Shown: one piece after another, positions 46,023 to 54,869 of the stretch | How positions within the stretch are numbered: position 1 is the first letter of the stretch | Layout of the letters: the number at the start of each line of letters is the position of its first letter | Assembly (NCBI GenBank): GCA_964293815.1 | Contig: CAXYYC010000002.1 | Location: forward strand, 1-64,000 | From: CTSOIL-112 sp964293815 | GTDB taxonomy: Bacteria > Pseudomonadota > Gammaproteobacteria > Burkholderiales > Burkholderiaceae | Length of the DNA: 64,000 nucleotides | Direction: 5' to 3' | Position numbers and translations under genes: made by a program | The notes under the pieces: generated by a model | Told to the model about the DNA's origin: nothing | Database searches by the model: none | The model's input: only the letters and a program-made list of their open reading frames with translations

Positions 46023-46811
46023 TTACTGCTTTTTCGCACCAAACGAGAAGGTATAACCATCTTCCATATGCGCGTAGCCACCTAATTCCGCCGCATTCGA
46101 GCCAAAGAATTGACCGGCAAATGTACCTGCCGTTTCTGCTGCCGGCTGTGCAAAGACACCTGCGAAAGTATTGCCCAGAATTTTGCCATCGCGGAAGTCA
46201 TACACTTTCACGCCGTCAACCGTACCACCCGAACCGGCCAAGGTTTTATTGGCAAACGATACATCAAACTGGGTGTAAAACGCTTCACGCTCCGAGTTCA
46301 TGCCATTACCGAGCAGCAATCCTTTATATTGTGCGTTGCCTGTCGTCGGCATATCGCTGGTCGGCACGCCAACCGAAAATACTTGAGCGGGTAATGCTTG
46401 TCCTTTTGTAAAAACCGCACCAAAACGTGAATAGCTATACCCCGCCCCGCCGACAATCGTCGTTACACCACTACCATCGGTGGCGCTCACCACAGTGCCG
46501 GACTTGATGTTCGGCATGGTGACGTCCAATGTTTTGCCTGCGTATTGGTAAGTATACTTTGCGCCGTCTGAGGTGGCTACGGCCAGATTGGCGCTGACTG
46601 TGCCATTCGAGTTATAACCAGCTTGTTTAAACTCTGTCACGACAGGCGTGGTTGGTGTCGTTGGTGTCGTTGGTGTCGTTGGTTTGCTTGGGTTGGCGAT
46701 TGGTGTGGTGGTGCTTGAAACACCCGAACCGCTACCACCAGAACCGCATGCGCTCAAAACGACGGCCGCAGCAACAGAAGCCAACCATAATGTATTGTGT
46801 GATTTTTTCAT
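46023..46811 (-). CDS. TbpB-like surface lipoprotein (probable Slam substrate)
   Basis: A 262-residue lipoprotein: signal MKKSHNTLWLASVAAAVVLSAC with lipobox, then a glycine/serine tether and a (PTT)n linker. The C-terminal part has the TbpB beta-barrel signature FAGQFFGSNAAELGGYAHM seen in transferrin-, lactoferrin- and hemoglobin-binding lipoproteins carried by Slam. It is shorter than TbpB, so ligand is unknown; heme or iron sources are the usual guess. It precedes the Slam gene and an AT-rich palindrome lies in its promoter. Confidence 0.8.
   Translation of the reverse strand: MKKSHNTLWLASVAAAVVLSACGSGGSGSGVSSTTTPIANPSKPTTPTTPTTPTTPVVTEFKQAGYNSNGTVSANLAVATSDGAKYTYQYAGKTLDVTMPNIKSGTVVSATDGSGVTTIVGGAGYSYSRFGAVFTKGQALPAQVFSVGVPTSDMPTTGNAQYKGLLLGNGMNSEREAFYTQFDVSFANKTLAGSGGTVDGVKVYDFRDGKILGNTFAGVFAQPAAETAGTFAGQFFGSNAAELGGYAHMEDGYTFSFGAKKQ
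46654..46680. repeat. 9-bp tandem repeat in the lipoprotein linker
   Basis: Three perfect copies of GGTGTCGTT (plus a degenerate fourth at 46645-46653) encode the Pro-Thr-Thr linker on the minus strand. Copy number can change without shifting the frame, so the linker length could vary between strains. Confidence 0.75.
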
Positions 46812-46873
46812 AATATTTCCCCTTTAATCAAAGTACGTCTAAAAATAAATCTAATTATTCAACAAAAAAAACA

Positions 46874-46915
46874 GAATAATTATTCAGTAAAAATATATTT
46901 TATTCTGTTATTATA
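46874..46915 (-). promoter_or_regulatory. Promoter region of the surface lipoprotein with AT-rich palindrome
   Basis: A TATAAT lies on the minus strand at 46910-46915. About 25 bases downstream of it is the 12-bp perfect palindrome GAATAATTATTC (46874-46885). TTATTC half-sites recur nearby. This could be a Fur-type operator, but the match is only general and no clear -35 is seen. Confidence 0.4.
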
Positions 46916-46961
46916 CCATAAATTATTAATATAGTGGTCTTACCAATTTACCAACATGAAT

Positions 46962-46990
46962 AAAGAAAAAGCAACACTGAATGTTGCTCT
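46962..46990 (-). terminator. Terminator of tex
   Basis: Stem AGCAACA / TGTTGCT with a five-base loop, followed on the minus strand by TTTTTCTTT, shortly after the tex stop codon. Confidence 0.7.
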
Positions 46991-47062
46991 TTCTTTTTAG
47001 CGCTTTGGATTGTTCAAAACCAATGCAAACGCAACGAAAATCGATGCGTTATCAACGCGCGC

Positions 47063-49504
47063 TCACCCTTTCAGTTTGGCGAATGCCGCCGCCATCGCGG
47101 TTTGCCCCGTGCTCGCTGATGGATTCGGTTTGTTTGAGCGCTGAGAATGATTTTGTCCAGAACGCGCAGCGCCCGAGCCATGATTGCCACGGTCACCACG
47201 ATTGCCTCGATCAGTGCGTTCATTGCTCGAACCCGCCGCACCTGGTTCGTCATCCAAACGCATGGACAGACCGATGCGCGCACGCGCGACGTCGACTTCC
47301 ATCACTTTGACTTTAACCAGTTGCCCCGTTTTCACCACTTCGCGTGGGTCTTTGACGTAGGTATTGGACAGCGCGGAGATGTGCACGAGGCCGTCTTGAT
47401 GCACGCCAATGTCCACAAACGCGCCGAAATTCGCGACGTTGGTAATCACGCCTTCAAGCACCATGCCTTCGCGCAGGTCTTTAATGTCCTCGACGCCATC
47501 GCTGAAGGTCGCTGTTTTGAACTCGCCTCGCGGGTCGCGCCCGGGTTTTTCCAGCTCATTAAAAATGTCTTTGACCGTCGGCAGACCGAATTGCTCATCG
47601 GTAAATTCGCTTGGTGACACGCCGTGTAGCGCCTCTTTCGCGCCCATCACGTCTTTGATGGTTTTTTGAATGCGCGCCAAAATGCGCTCCACCACAGGGT
47701 AAGCTTCGGGGTGAACCGATGACGCATCCAGCGGATTGGCGTCAGGATGTGCGCCTGTATTGCTGATGCGCAGAAAACCTGCGGCTTGCTCAAAGGTTTT
47801 TTCACCCAAACGCGGTACTTTTTTCAGCCATTGGCGATTGATGAACGCACCGTTGGTTTCGCGGTATTCGACGATATTTTTGGCCAAAATACTGTTTAAA
47901 CCTGACACACGCGCCAGCAACTGCGCCGACGCGGTGTTGACATCCACGCCGACCGCGTTCACGCAGTCTTCCACCACAGCATCCAGCGCCCGCGCGAGTT
48001 CACGCTGATTCACGTCGTGCTGGTATTGACCCACGCCGATGGACTTCGGATCAATTTTGACCAATTCGGCCAATGGGTCTTGCAGACGGCGGGCGATGGA
48101 TACCGCGCCGCGCAAGGACACATCCAAATCGGGGAACTCTTTCGCCGCCAACTCGGATGCGGAGTAAACCGACGCGCCTGCTTCGGACACGACGATTTTT
48201 TGCACGCCGTTACCGACGATTTTAATCACATCGGCGGCGAGTTTTTCAGTCTCGCGGCTGGCCGTTCCATTACCAATGGCGATCAGACCGACGTTGTGCA
48301 TTTTGACTAATTTGAGCAAGGCATTGATCGAGCCGTTCCAATCGTTGCGCGGCTGGTGCGGGTAGATCGTGTCGGTCGCCAATAATTTGCTGGTGGCGTC
48401 AATCACCGCGACTTTCACGCCGGTGCGTATGCCCGGATCGAGGCCAATGATGGATTTTTGACCAGCAGGCGCCGCGAGCAGTAAATCGCGCAGATTTTTA
48501 CCAAATACATTGATCGCCTCGGTTTCAGCGGCTTCGCGCAGTGTGCCGAGCAGTTCGGTTTCGAGGTGTAATTGCAGTTTCACGCGCCACGCCCAGCGCG
48601 CGCAGTTGAGTAAAAACGCATCTGCTGCGCGTCCCAAGTCTTTGATATTGAATCGCTGCGCGATGACATCTTCGCACGGGTGCGGCTTTTGTGCCTCCAA
48701 AGCCTCATCCAGCCCCAAACGCACGCTCAATACGCCCTCATTGCGCCCGCGAAACATCGCCAAGGCGCGGTGCGACGGAATACCCGCGTAGTTTTCGGAG
48801 TAGGCGAAATAATCCTGAAACTTCTGCCCCTCAGCTTCTTTGCCCTCGATCACCGTCGCATAAACCACGCCGTTTTTATTCAAATAAGCCCGCAATGTCG
48901 CGAGCAACTCGGCATTTTCGGCGAAATTCTCGGCCAAAATATCACGCGCACCGTCCAAAGCGGCTTTCGCATCGTTAATATTCGCCTCGGCATTGAGGTA
49001 TTTGGCCGCTTCGGTTTCAGGGTTGAGCGTCGCATCGGCGAGCAAGGCCAGCGCCAGCGGCTCCAAACCAGCCTCGCGCGCAATTTGCGCCCGTGTACGG
49101 CGTTTTGGCTTATACGGCAAATACAAATCCTCCAGCACCTGCTTGGTCATCGCCGCATCAATCGCGCCGTGCAACTCGGGCGTGAGTTTTCCCTGCTCAT
49201 GAATCGATTTCACAATCGCCGCGCGGCGCTCCTCCAATTCGCGCAGGTAACGCAGGCGCTCATCCAGATCGCGCAACTGCGTGTCATCCAAGCCATTGGT
49301 GGCCTCTTTGCGATAACGCGCGATGAACGGCACGGTCGCGCCCTCGTCCAATAAATCCACCGCAGCCGTCACTTGCGCCACACGAATTCCCAAATCAGAG
49401 GCGATTTGGGGGATAATACGCGCCTTAAGTACAACTTCAGGTTCAATACTTATGGCGGGAGCGGCAGTGGGTGCCAAAATCGGTTTTTCAGTTGCGACAG
49501 TCAT
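47063..49504 (-). CDS. tex: Tex-family transcription accessory protein
   Basis: An 813-residue RNA-binding protein. N-terminal helical region with VPFIARYRKEATNGLDDTQLRDL, a YqgF-like RNase-H-fold domain (SIIGLDPGIRTGVKVAVID), helix-hairpin-helix repeats (LARVSGLNSILAKNIVEYR) and a C-terminal S1 domain (GMVLEGVITNVANFGAFVDIGV). The last 60 residues are a Gly/Arg/Asn-rich tail. Tex influences transcription and RNA turnover and is non-essential in most hosts. Length fits the family (about 780) plus the tail. Confidence 0.96.
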   Translation of the reverse strand: MTVATEKPILAPTAAPAISIEPEVVLKARIIPQIASDLGIRVAQVTAAVDLLDEGATVPFIARYRKEATNGLDDTQLRDLDERLRYLRELEERRAAIVKSIHEQGKLTPELHGAIDAAMTKQVLEDLYLPYKPKRRTRAQIAREAGLEPLALALLADATLNPETEAAKYLNAEANINDAKAALDGARDILAENFAENAELLATLRAYLNKNGVVYATVIEGKEAEGQKFQDYFAYSENYAGIPSHRALAMFRGRNEGVLSVRLGLDEALEAQKPHPCEDVIAQRFNIKDLGRAADAFLLNCARWAWRVKLQLHLETELLGTLREAAETEAINVFGKNLRDLLLAAPAGQKSIIGLDPGIRTGVKVAVIDATSKLLATDTIYPHQPRNDWNGSINALLKLVKMHNVGLIAIGNGTASRETEKLAADVIKIVGNGVQKIVVSEAGASVYSASELAAKEFPDLDVSLRGAVSIARRLQDPLAELVKIDPKSIGVGQYQHDVNQRELARALDAVVEDCVNAVGVDVNTASAQLLARVSGLNSILAKNIVEYRETNGAFINRQWLKKVPRLGEKTFEQAAGFLRISNTGAHPDANPLDASSVHPEAYPVVERILARIQKTIKDVMGAKEALHGVSPSEFTDEQFGLPTVKDIFNELEKPGRDPRGEFKTATFSDGVEDIKDLREGMVLEGVITNVANFGAFVDIGVHQDGLVHISALSNTYVKDPREVVKTGQLVKVKVMEVDVARARIGLSMRLDDEPGAAGSSNERTDRGNRGDRGNHGSGAARSGQNHSQRSNKPNPSASTGQTAMAAAFAKLKG

Positions 49505-49518
49505 GGGTCTATTCGTAT

Positions 49519-50196
49519 ATGTTATTTAAAATCAAAAGATTACATCAAATATTCAAGCTATTTTCACAGAACACACTGCGAAAAACAGCCGCGTATTGTG
49601 CCACAACTTGCCTACTTTTGGGCTGTGCGCACGCGAATAATACCAACCAACAACTGACCCAAAACGATCCGCTTGCGCCGCAGAACCTGCAAAACCGCGC
49701 CGCACAGATCCACAGCGTGCGCGAAGCCGAGCAAATCGAACAAGCTGCCATCGCCCGCCAGCAGCAAGCCGACGCCGAACTGGCGCGCGCCCAAACCGCC
49801 TGCTACCAAAAATTCCTCGTCAATCGCTGTCTGGATCAGCAAGCGCAAATTCGCAGCGCCATTTGGGATCAAGCGCAGATTGAGCGCAGCGCAGCGCGCC
49901 TGTATATCCGCCAAGACCAAGCCGAACAGCAACGCATTGCGCTGATGCAAAAAGTGAACAGCTATCAGCAAAAAGAAGCCGCCAAAGCCGCCGAACGCGC
50001 TCGCAGCGCCGCCGAATACGCCGCGCGCCAAAAAGCCCACGCGGACAAACTTGCACAAGCCAAGGCTCAAGAAACCGCCAAAGCCGCCCAGCGCGCGCAA
50101 AATGTCGAAGACTACAATGCCAAAGTCAAACGCATTGAGGCCATCAAGCAACAGCGCATCCAGAAGGCGCAACAGACCGTAGAACAAGCTCCATAA
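49519..50196 (+). CDS. Putative lipoprotein with Ala/Gln-rich coiled coil
   Basis: A 225-residue protein with a basic N-terminus and lipobox LLLGC near residue 35, then a long charged helix rich in Ala, Gln, Lys and Glu (from about residue 65 to the end). Only two Cys remain after the lipobox (QTACYQKFLVNRCLDQ). The pattern suggests a periplasmic coiled coil attached to a membrane. It is divergent from tex. I do not recognise the family. Confidence 0.65.
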   Translation: MLFKIKRLHQIFKLFSQNTLRKTAAYCATTCLLLGCAHANNTNQQLTQNDPLAPQNLQNRAAQIHSVREAEQIEQAAIARQQQADAELARAQTACYQKFLVNRCLDQQAQIRSAIWDQAQIERSAARLYIRQDQAEQQRIALMQKVNSYQQKEAAKAAERARSAAEYAARQKAHADKLAQAKAQETAKAAQRAQNVEDYNAKVKRIEAIKQQRIQKAQQTVEQAP

Positions 50197-50291
50197 ACTC
50201 GGATGGCATACTAAAACGACGTTATAAATACCGCTACAGCACCATTTTGTCTGAGTTCAACTGATTGTCCGCTGTCTTTTTGGGAGAAAAA

Positions 50292-50756
50292 ATGCCACAT
50301 CGTTTATTTTGGAAACTTGCGCTACCCATTGCGTTGCTCAGCGCATGTAACAGCACGCAAAACCGGACCGTTGTGGCCCAAAAGGATGTCGCCATACCAG
50401 CCACACCCGTCGCCGATGTCATTGAAGCCAGAAAGTACAAAGTGGTACGACGAACCTACGAACTGACCGATGATATGCTGGTTTACTGCGCGCAAGTACC
50501 GTACAAACAGCGTGTGGCGCACCAAAAGCTGGTCAAGCAATTTTGGACAAATTTTCCGCAGTACCGACAACTGCTACTCGCCTCACCGTATTACGCTCAA
50601 GTTCAGGCAGAAAACCACAGCACCCCAAATCAATACGGTTACAGCCCAGAGGTGTATCAAAAGGAGTGTCAATACTATCAAGATGTGCTCCGCGATTGGA
50701 TGGACGACCCCAAAGATGTAGCAGACTTTTTCAGCATACTAAACGCCCAACCCTAA
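50292..50756 (+). CDS. Hypothetical lipoprotein
   Basis: A 154-residue protein with lipoprotein signal MPHRLFWKLALPIALLSAC. The mature part has two Cys (LVYCAQVPYKQ and YQKECQYYQDVL) and many aromatic residues. The ATG at 50292 follows GGGAGAAAA. No recognised domain. It lies just before the DinG-type helicase on the same strand, 30 bases away, and may be co-transcribed. Confidence 0.7.
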   Translation: MPHRLFWKLALPIALLSACNSTQNRTVVAQKDVAIPATPVADVIEARKYKVVRRTYELTDDMLVYCAQVPYKQRVAHQKLVKQFWTNFPQYRQLLLASPYYAQVQAENHSTPNQYGYSPEVYQKECQYYQDVLRDWMDDPKDVADFFSILNAQP

Positions 50757-50786
50757 GACAACCGATTTCCAATATAAGTAACGCCT

Positions 50787-52760
50787 GTGTCCTCACTCAA
50801 ATTACCTTTCGATCAATCCCACCAACTCGCACAAATTTTCGGCGAGGACGGCACGCTCGCACAGCGGCTGCCCTATTTCAACGCGCGTCCCGAACAGCTC
50901 GAAATGGCGCAGGCCGTCACACAGGCATTGAACAACGTTGACAGCACGATACTCGAAGCAGGCACAGGCACGGGCAAAACCTTCGCCTACCTCGTGCCGA
51001 CGCTGCTTTGGGGTGGCAAAGCCATCATCTCGACCGGTACAAAAACCCTGCAAGATCAATTGTTTGAGCGCGATTTACCCACCATTCGCGACGCACTCGG
51101 CGCACCCGTGACCATTGCCCTGCTCAAAGGCCGCGCCAACTACGTTTGCCATTACCATTTGGATCGCATTCTGATGAATGGTCGCCTGCTCGGGCGGGAC
51201 GATGCCAAACACCTCAAACGCATCAAAAAAGACCTGAATCACGTCAAACGCGGCGATAAAGCGGAATGGCCGGACATCCCCGATGATGCGCTGGTCTGGT
51301 CGCAAGTGACCTCAACCCGTGAAAATTGCCTCGGCTCGGATTGCCCCAACCACAAAGAATGCTTCGTCATGCAAGCGCGCAAGGACGCGCAAGCCGCCGA
51401 CGTGATCGTGGTCAATCACCACCTGTTTTTTGCCGACGTGATGCTGCGCGAAGAAGGCATTGCCGAACTGCTGCCCGCCGTGAATACCGTCGTATTTGAC
51501 GAAGCGCACCAAGTGCCCGATGTCGCCAGCGTGTTTTTTGGCCAACAAGTTTCTACCGCGCAAGTGATTGATTTGGCACGCGATTTACTCGCCGAAGGGA
51601 TCACGCACGCGCGTGATGCGACCGATTGGCGCGAGGTCAAAGACACTTTGGAGCGCGCGGCGAAAGACGTGCGCATCGCCTGCGGTGACAATGGTCGCTG
51701 GAGCGTTGACCAGCTACCGAGTCATTCGACGATTTGGGACGCGCTGGACAAATTGCAACAAGTCATGGACGACACGCAAACCATCATCGAACCGGCATGC
51801 GAACGCGCCGACACAATCGATCAGCTCGCGCGTCGTTTGGAAGAACTCTCGGTCAAATTCACTCAGTGGCGGCAAATCAACAACAGCGAATTGGTGCGCT
51901 GGGTTGAAGCCTTTTCACACACCGTCCGTCTGAACGCCACACCGCTGTCGGTCGCCGAGCCATTCACACGTCAGCGCGAAGCCGAGCATCCGCGCACATG
52001 GGTTTTCACCTCAGCGACGCTGTCCATGCGCAACGACTTCACGCTGTTTCGAGAGCAACTCGGCCTGCACGACGCCCACACCGCCAGCTGGGACAGCCCG
52101 TTTGATTTTGGCAAACAAAGCCTGCTGTATGTGCCGAACGGTCTACCCGAACCGCACGAGCGCAGTTTTGGCAACGCGATTTTGCATAAAATCTGGCCGA
52201 TGCTGCGCGCATCTAATGGCCGCGCGTTTTTACTCTGCACCACACTGGCTGCGGTCAAACGCTACGGCGCATGGTTGGCCGAACAGATCAAAGAACACGA
52301 TTTGGACTGGACGCTGCTGATTCAGGGCGAAGCCTCGCGCACCGAACTGCTCAATCAATACCGCACGGCGAAAAATCCCGTATTGGTCGGTTCGCAAAGT
52401 TTTTGGGAAGGCGTGGATGTACGCGGAGAAGCATTGTCTTTGGTCATCATCGACAAACTGCCGTTCGCCCCGCCGGACGACCCAGTGCTCGCCGCCCGCC
52501 TGCGGGTTTTGGAAGAACGTGGCGAAAACGGTTTTATGGCGTACCAAGTACCACAAGCCGTGATTAACCTCAAACAAGGCGCGGGGCGACTGATTCGCTC
52601 CGAGACCGATCGTGGCGTGCTGATGATCTGCGACACGCGACTGGTGACGAAAAAATACGGTGGCCGTATTTGGCAAAGTCTGCCACCGTTTGCCCGTACC
52701 CGCGAGGAATCGGTGGCGTGTGGGTTTTTTGCACACAACGTGCCGGATTCAGCCGTTTGA
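50787..52760 (+). CDS. ATP-dependent DNA helicase, DinG/YoaA (XPD-like) family
   Basis: A 657-residue superfamily 2 helicase with an iron-sulfur cluster. Walker A is EAGTGTGKTFAYLVP (about residue 57), DEAH is VVFDEAHQVPD, and four Cys for the cluster are in NYVCHYHL, ENCLGSDCPNHKECF. The C half has VLVGSQSFWEGVDVRGEAL and the arginine-finger block LKQGAGRLIR. It unwinds damaged or stalled DNA 5'-3'. The start is GTG at 50787. Confidence 0.93.
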   Translation: MSSLKLPFDQSHQLAQIFGEDGTLAQRLPYFNARPEQLEMAQAVTQALNNVDSTILEAGTGTGKTFAYLVPTLLWGGKAIISTGTKTLQDQLFERDLPTIRDALGAPVTIALLKGRANYVCHYHLDRILMNGRLLGRDDAKHLKRIKKDLNHVKRGDKAEWPDIPDDALVWSQVTSTRENCLGSDCPNHKECFVMQARKDAQAADVIVVNHHLFFADVMLREEGIAELLPAVNTVVFDEAHQVPDVASVFFGQQVSTAQVIDLARDLLAEGITHARDATDWREVKDTLERAAKDVRIACGDNGRWSVDQLPSHSTIWDALDKLQQVMDDTQTIIEPACERADTIDQLARRLEELSVKFTQWRQINNSELVRWVEAFSHTVRLNATPLSVAEPFTRQREAEHPRTWVFTSATLSMRNDFTLFREQLGLHDAHTASWDSPFDFGKQSLLYVPNGLPEPHERSFGNAILHKIWPMLRASNGRAFLLCTTLAAVKRYGAWLAEQIKEHDLDWTLLIQGEASRTELLNQYRTAKNPVLVGSQSFWEGVDVRGEALSLVIIDKLPFAPPDDPVLAARLRVLEERGENGFMAYQVPQAVINLKQGAGRLIRSETDRGVLMICDTRLVTKKYGGRIWQSLPPFARTREESVACGFFAHNVPDSAV

Positions 52761-52811
52761 TTGCGTTCTCGTTGGTGTATGTTTGAGCGGGTTACGCCTT
52801 AATCAGCGTTA

Positions 52812-53636
52812 TTAATCAGCGTTATCAATGATCTTCAGAGCAATCAGCGCGTTGAGTATCCCGTCGTCCTCGATATCGCTGGTGACGTATTGCGCAATTC
52901 GTTTCAAACTGGGTAGTGCATTGCCCATCGCCACGCCCAAGCCCACATGCGCAATCATTTCGCTGTCGTTGATGCCATCGCCAAAGGCCATGACATTGGC
53001 GGCGGTGTAGCCCAAATGCCGCGCGATGGTGTCAATGCCGCGCGCCTTGGAACCCGCATCTTCGAGGACATCCACCGAGTACTCATGCCAGCGCAGGACT
53101 TTTAGATCGTCACCCAAAACCCCCGAGGCGTGAATCAGCGCGTCCTGATTCGCGTCGTAAAACGCGAGCATCTGATACACCTCATACTGCCGATAATACT
53201 GTTTGTCCACCACATAATCGGTGGTGATCGGATGCAACGCCATCTGCATCGTTGACGTGATGCCCGATACCGCAATGCCTTCGTTGCTGATGAATGCGTA
53301 GGTGATTTGCTGTTGCTCGAAAAATGCAACAAGCCGCTCAATTTTGGCAATGGCAATCGGATGGCGCTCAATCACCTTGCCTTGATAACTGTTGTGCTGA
53401 CCATTGATGGTGACCATCATGTCAATATTTTCCTGCTCAATCAGCTCATTGATCGTGGGTGGAAACACGCCGCGCGCCCGACCAGTGGCGATTCCTGGGA
53501 CAATGCCGCGCGCTTTGAGTTTGCGAATGGCGGTGTAGACACTGGGCGGAATATAGGCTTTGTCTTTGACATACAAGGTTTCGTCGATATCAAAAAACAC
53601 CAGTTTAATTTGCTCTGTGTTAAGCGTATTCGCCAT
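52812..53636 (-). CDS. Cof-type HAD-superfamily hydrolase
   Basis: A 274-residue HAD phosphatase with a C2B cap. Motif I is VFFDIDETLY, motif II is GIATGRARG, and motif III/IV is in MAFGDGINDSEMIAHVGLGVAMGNA. These enzymes dephosphorylate sugar phosphates, FMN or PLP. DETL in motif I is less common than DGTL. The ATG at 53636 follows AAAGGAC; the frame extends upstream without a ribosome site. Substrate unknown. Confidence 0.9.
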   Translation of the reverse strand: MANTLNTEQIKLVFFDIDETLYVKDKAYIPPSVYTAIRKLKARGIVPGIATGRARGVFPPTINELIEQENIDMMVTINGQHNSYQGKVIERHPIAIAKIERLVAFFEQQQITYAFISNEGIAVSGITSTMQMALHPITTDYVVDKQYYRQYEVYQMLAFYDANQDALIHASGVLGDDLKVLRWHEYSVDVLEDAGSKARGIDTIARHLGYTAANVMAFGDGINDSEMIAHVGLGVAMGNALPSLKRIAQYVTSDIEDDGILNALIALKIIDNAD

Positions 53637-54081
53637 AAATAGTCCTTTAATCTCAACGATTTTCTCGCATTTTATCCTGTCATGAGTTTGCTTGTTCGAC
53701 TTTATCAGCGTTGATCGCCCACATACCCAAAATGGACAAAGGCAATGATGAGCATTAATAGCGTAGCGGGCTATCGTGCAACGCCCGCTATTACACCAAC
53801 ACACAAACACGGCATCTATACTGATACGCAGGTATAATGCGCAACTCATTTGATTGTACAAGATTTGGAGAACAGAACAATCTCTGCGCACAATGCCTCC
53901 ATCAGTGTAAAGTTGTGTTTTTCACTGCAAGCAAGGTCAACGTTTCTCCCGATTTATTTGTTAGTATGCCCGTGCTTGCCAATGACGCGCCCATCAGCGC
54001 GATGGCGCAGAACCCACTCGTGAGTAGCCGTTGATTCACAAACAGGCACATCAAAGACAAGCAAACCATGAAAGGATTTAC
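53637..54081. other. Intergenic region before lolA
   Basis: About 445 bases between a divergent HAD gene and lolA. It holds an inverted repeat TAGCGGGC-n11-GCCCGCTA (53764-53790) without a T-run and a TATAAT at 53833-53838 that is a likely -10 for lolA. A 65-codon open frame at 53837-54034 has no ribosome site support and is not called. Confidence 0.5.
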
Positions 54082-54717
54082 ATGAAAGTTTCTAAAAATC
54101 GTCTACACACCGTTTATATCACACGCACAGCGATTTTACTGGCACTGTGCGCTGGCGCCATCGGTATGGCGCAAGCCGGTGCGATTGAAGATTTGCAAAG
54201 CTTCAACAAGGATTTTAAATCGGCCTCGGGCAATTTCACCCAGCAGGTCAAGGGCAAAAGCGTGAAATCCAGCTCCGGTTCATTTGTATTTTCACGTCCG
54301 GGCAAATTCCGCTGGACCTACAGCAAGCCGTATGAGCAAATTTTGGTCAGCGATGGCAAAACCTTGACCATGTATGACAAAGATTTGAAACAGGTGACCA
54401 AACGTTCTCTGGGCAGCGCCATCGGCTCATCGCCTGCGGCGGTGCTGTTCGGTAGTGGTGATTTATCCCAGAACTTCACGTTGACCGACGCCGGTGAGCG
54501 CGATGGCCGCAACTGGGTACACGCCAAACCGAAAGGTCAATCGAGCTTTTCCAGCGTGAATATTGGCATGAAAAATGGTGTGCCTGACGCGGTGGTACTG
54601 TACGATAATCTGGGGCAGACCACGATTTTGTTCTTCTCTGGCTTTACTAAAAATCCGGGCGTTTCAGCCGGTACGTTTAGTTTCACACCACCTGCGGGGA
54701 CGCGCGTCGGACAATAA
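54082..54717 (+). CDS. lolA: Outer-membrane lipoprotein carrier protein LolA
   Basis: A 211-residue periplasmic chaperone that carries lipoproteins from LolCDE to LolB. It has a Sec signal peptide (cut near AQA), then FKSASGNFTQQVKG, SGSFVFSRPGKFRWTY, EQILVSDGKTLTMYD and LQ-type FTLTDAG blocks of the LolA fold. AAAGGA precedes the ATG. In many betaproteobacteria rarA and serS follow; here an OmpA-family gene does, after a stray tRNA end. Confidence 0.94.
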   Translation: MKVSKNRLHTVYITRTAILLALCAGAIGMAQAGAIEDLQSFNKDFKSASGNFTQQVKGKSVKSSSGSFVFSRPGKFRWTYSKPYEQILVSDGKTLTMYDKDLKQVTKRSLGSAIGSSPAAVLFGSGDLSQNFTLTDAGERDGRNWVHAKPKGQSSFSSVNIGMKNGVPDAVVLYDNLGQTTILFFSGFTKNPGVSAGTFSFTPPAGTRVGQ

Positions 54718-54725
54718 TCCGTGTC

Positions 54726-54753
54726 TGGTGCGAAGGAGGGGACTCGAACCCTT
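54726..54753 (-). other. tRNA 3'-end fragment (T-arm, acceptor strand, CCA)
   Basis: On the minus strand the sequence reads a T-arm (GGG-TTCGAGT-CCC core) followed by acceptor strand CCTTCGC, base A and CCA. The matching 5' acceptor strand (GCGAAGG) and anticodon arm are absent upstream; a terminator hairpin lies there instead. This is what a tRNA-derived attachment-site scar looks like. It could also be a decayed tRNA. Confidence 0.55.
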
Positions 54754-54760
54754 CTATGCG

Positions 54761-54789
54761 AAAAGCCTCTCGAATCCGAGAGGCTTTTT
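54761..54789 (+). terminator. Terminator of lolA
   Basis: Perfect 12-bp stem AAAAGCCTCTCG / CGAGAGGCTTTT with an AATC tetraloop and further T. It ends lolA transcription and, on the other strand, can serve the OmpA-family gene. Confidence 0.85.
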
Positions 54790-54814
54790 AATTTTGCGCG
54801 TAGTAATTATATTA

Positions 54815-54837
54815 ATTGTACATATCATTTGTACAAT
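54815..54837. repeat. Inverted repeat ATTGTACA-n7-TGTACAAT
   Basis: Eight-base perfect inverted repeat with a seven-base spacer, between the lolA terminator and the 11-bp direct repeats. It has no T-run on either strand, so it is not an obvious terminator. Confidence 0.6.
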
Positions 54838-54869
54838 TACTTGGTCATTACTTGGTCATTACTTGGTCA
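54837..54869. repeat. Three tandem copies of an 11-bp unit at the OmpA gene end
   Basis: TTACTTGGTCA occurs three times in perfect tandem array (54837-54847, 54848-54858, 54859-54869). The last copy encodes the final residues and stop codon of the OmpA-family gene on the minus strand. The other two repeat that end downstream, as if by slippage. Confidence 0.8.

Noticed and set aside
53837..54034. A 65-codon open frame before lolA.
   Set aside because: Starts within the -10 region of the likely lolA promoter, lacks a ribosome site and has no recognisable family.
54837..54869. Direct repeats considered as a CRISPR remnant.
   Set aside because: The units are 11 bases and directly adjoining with no spacers, and there are no cas genes.
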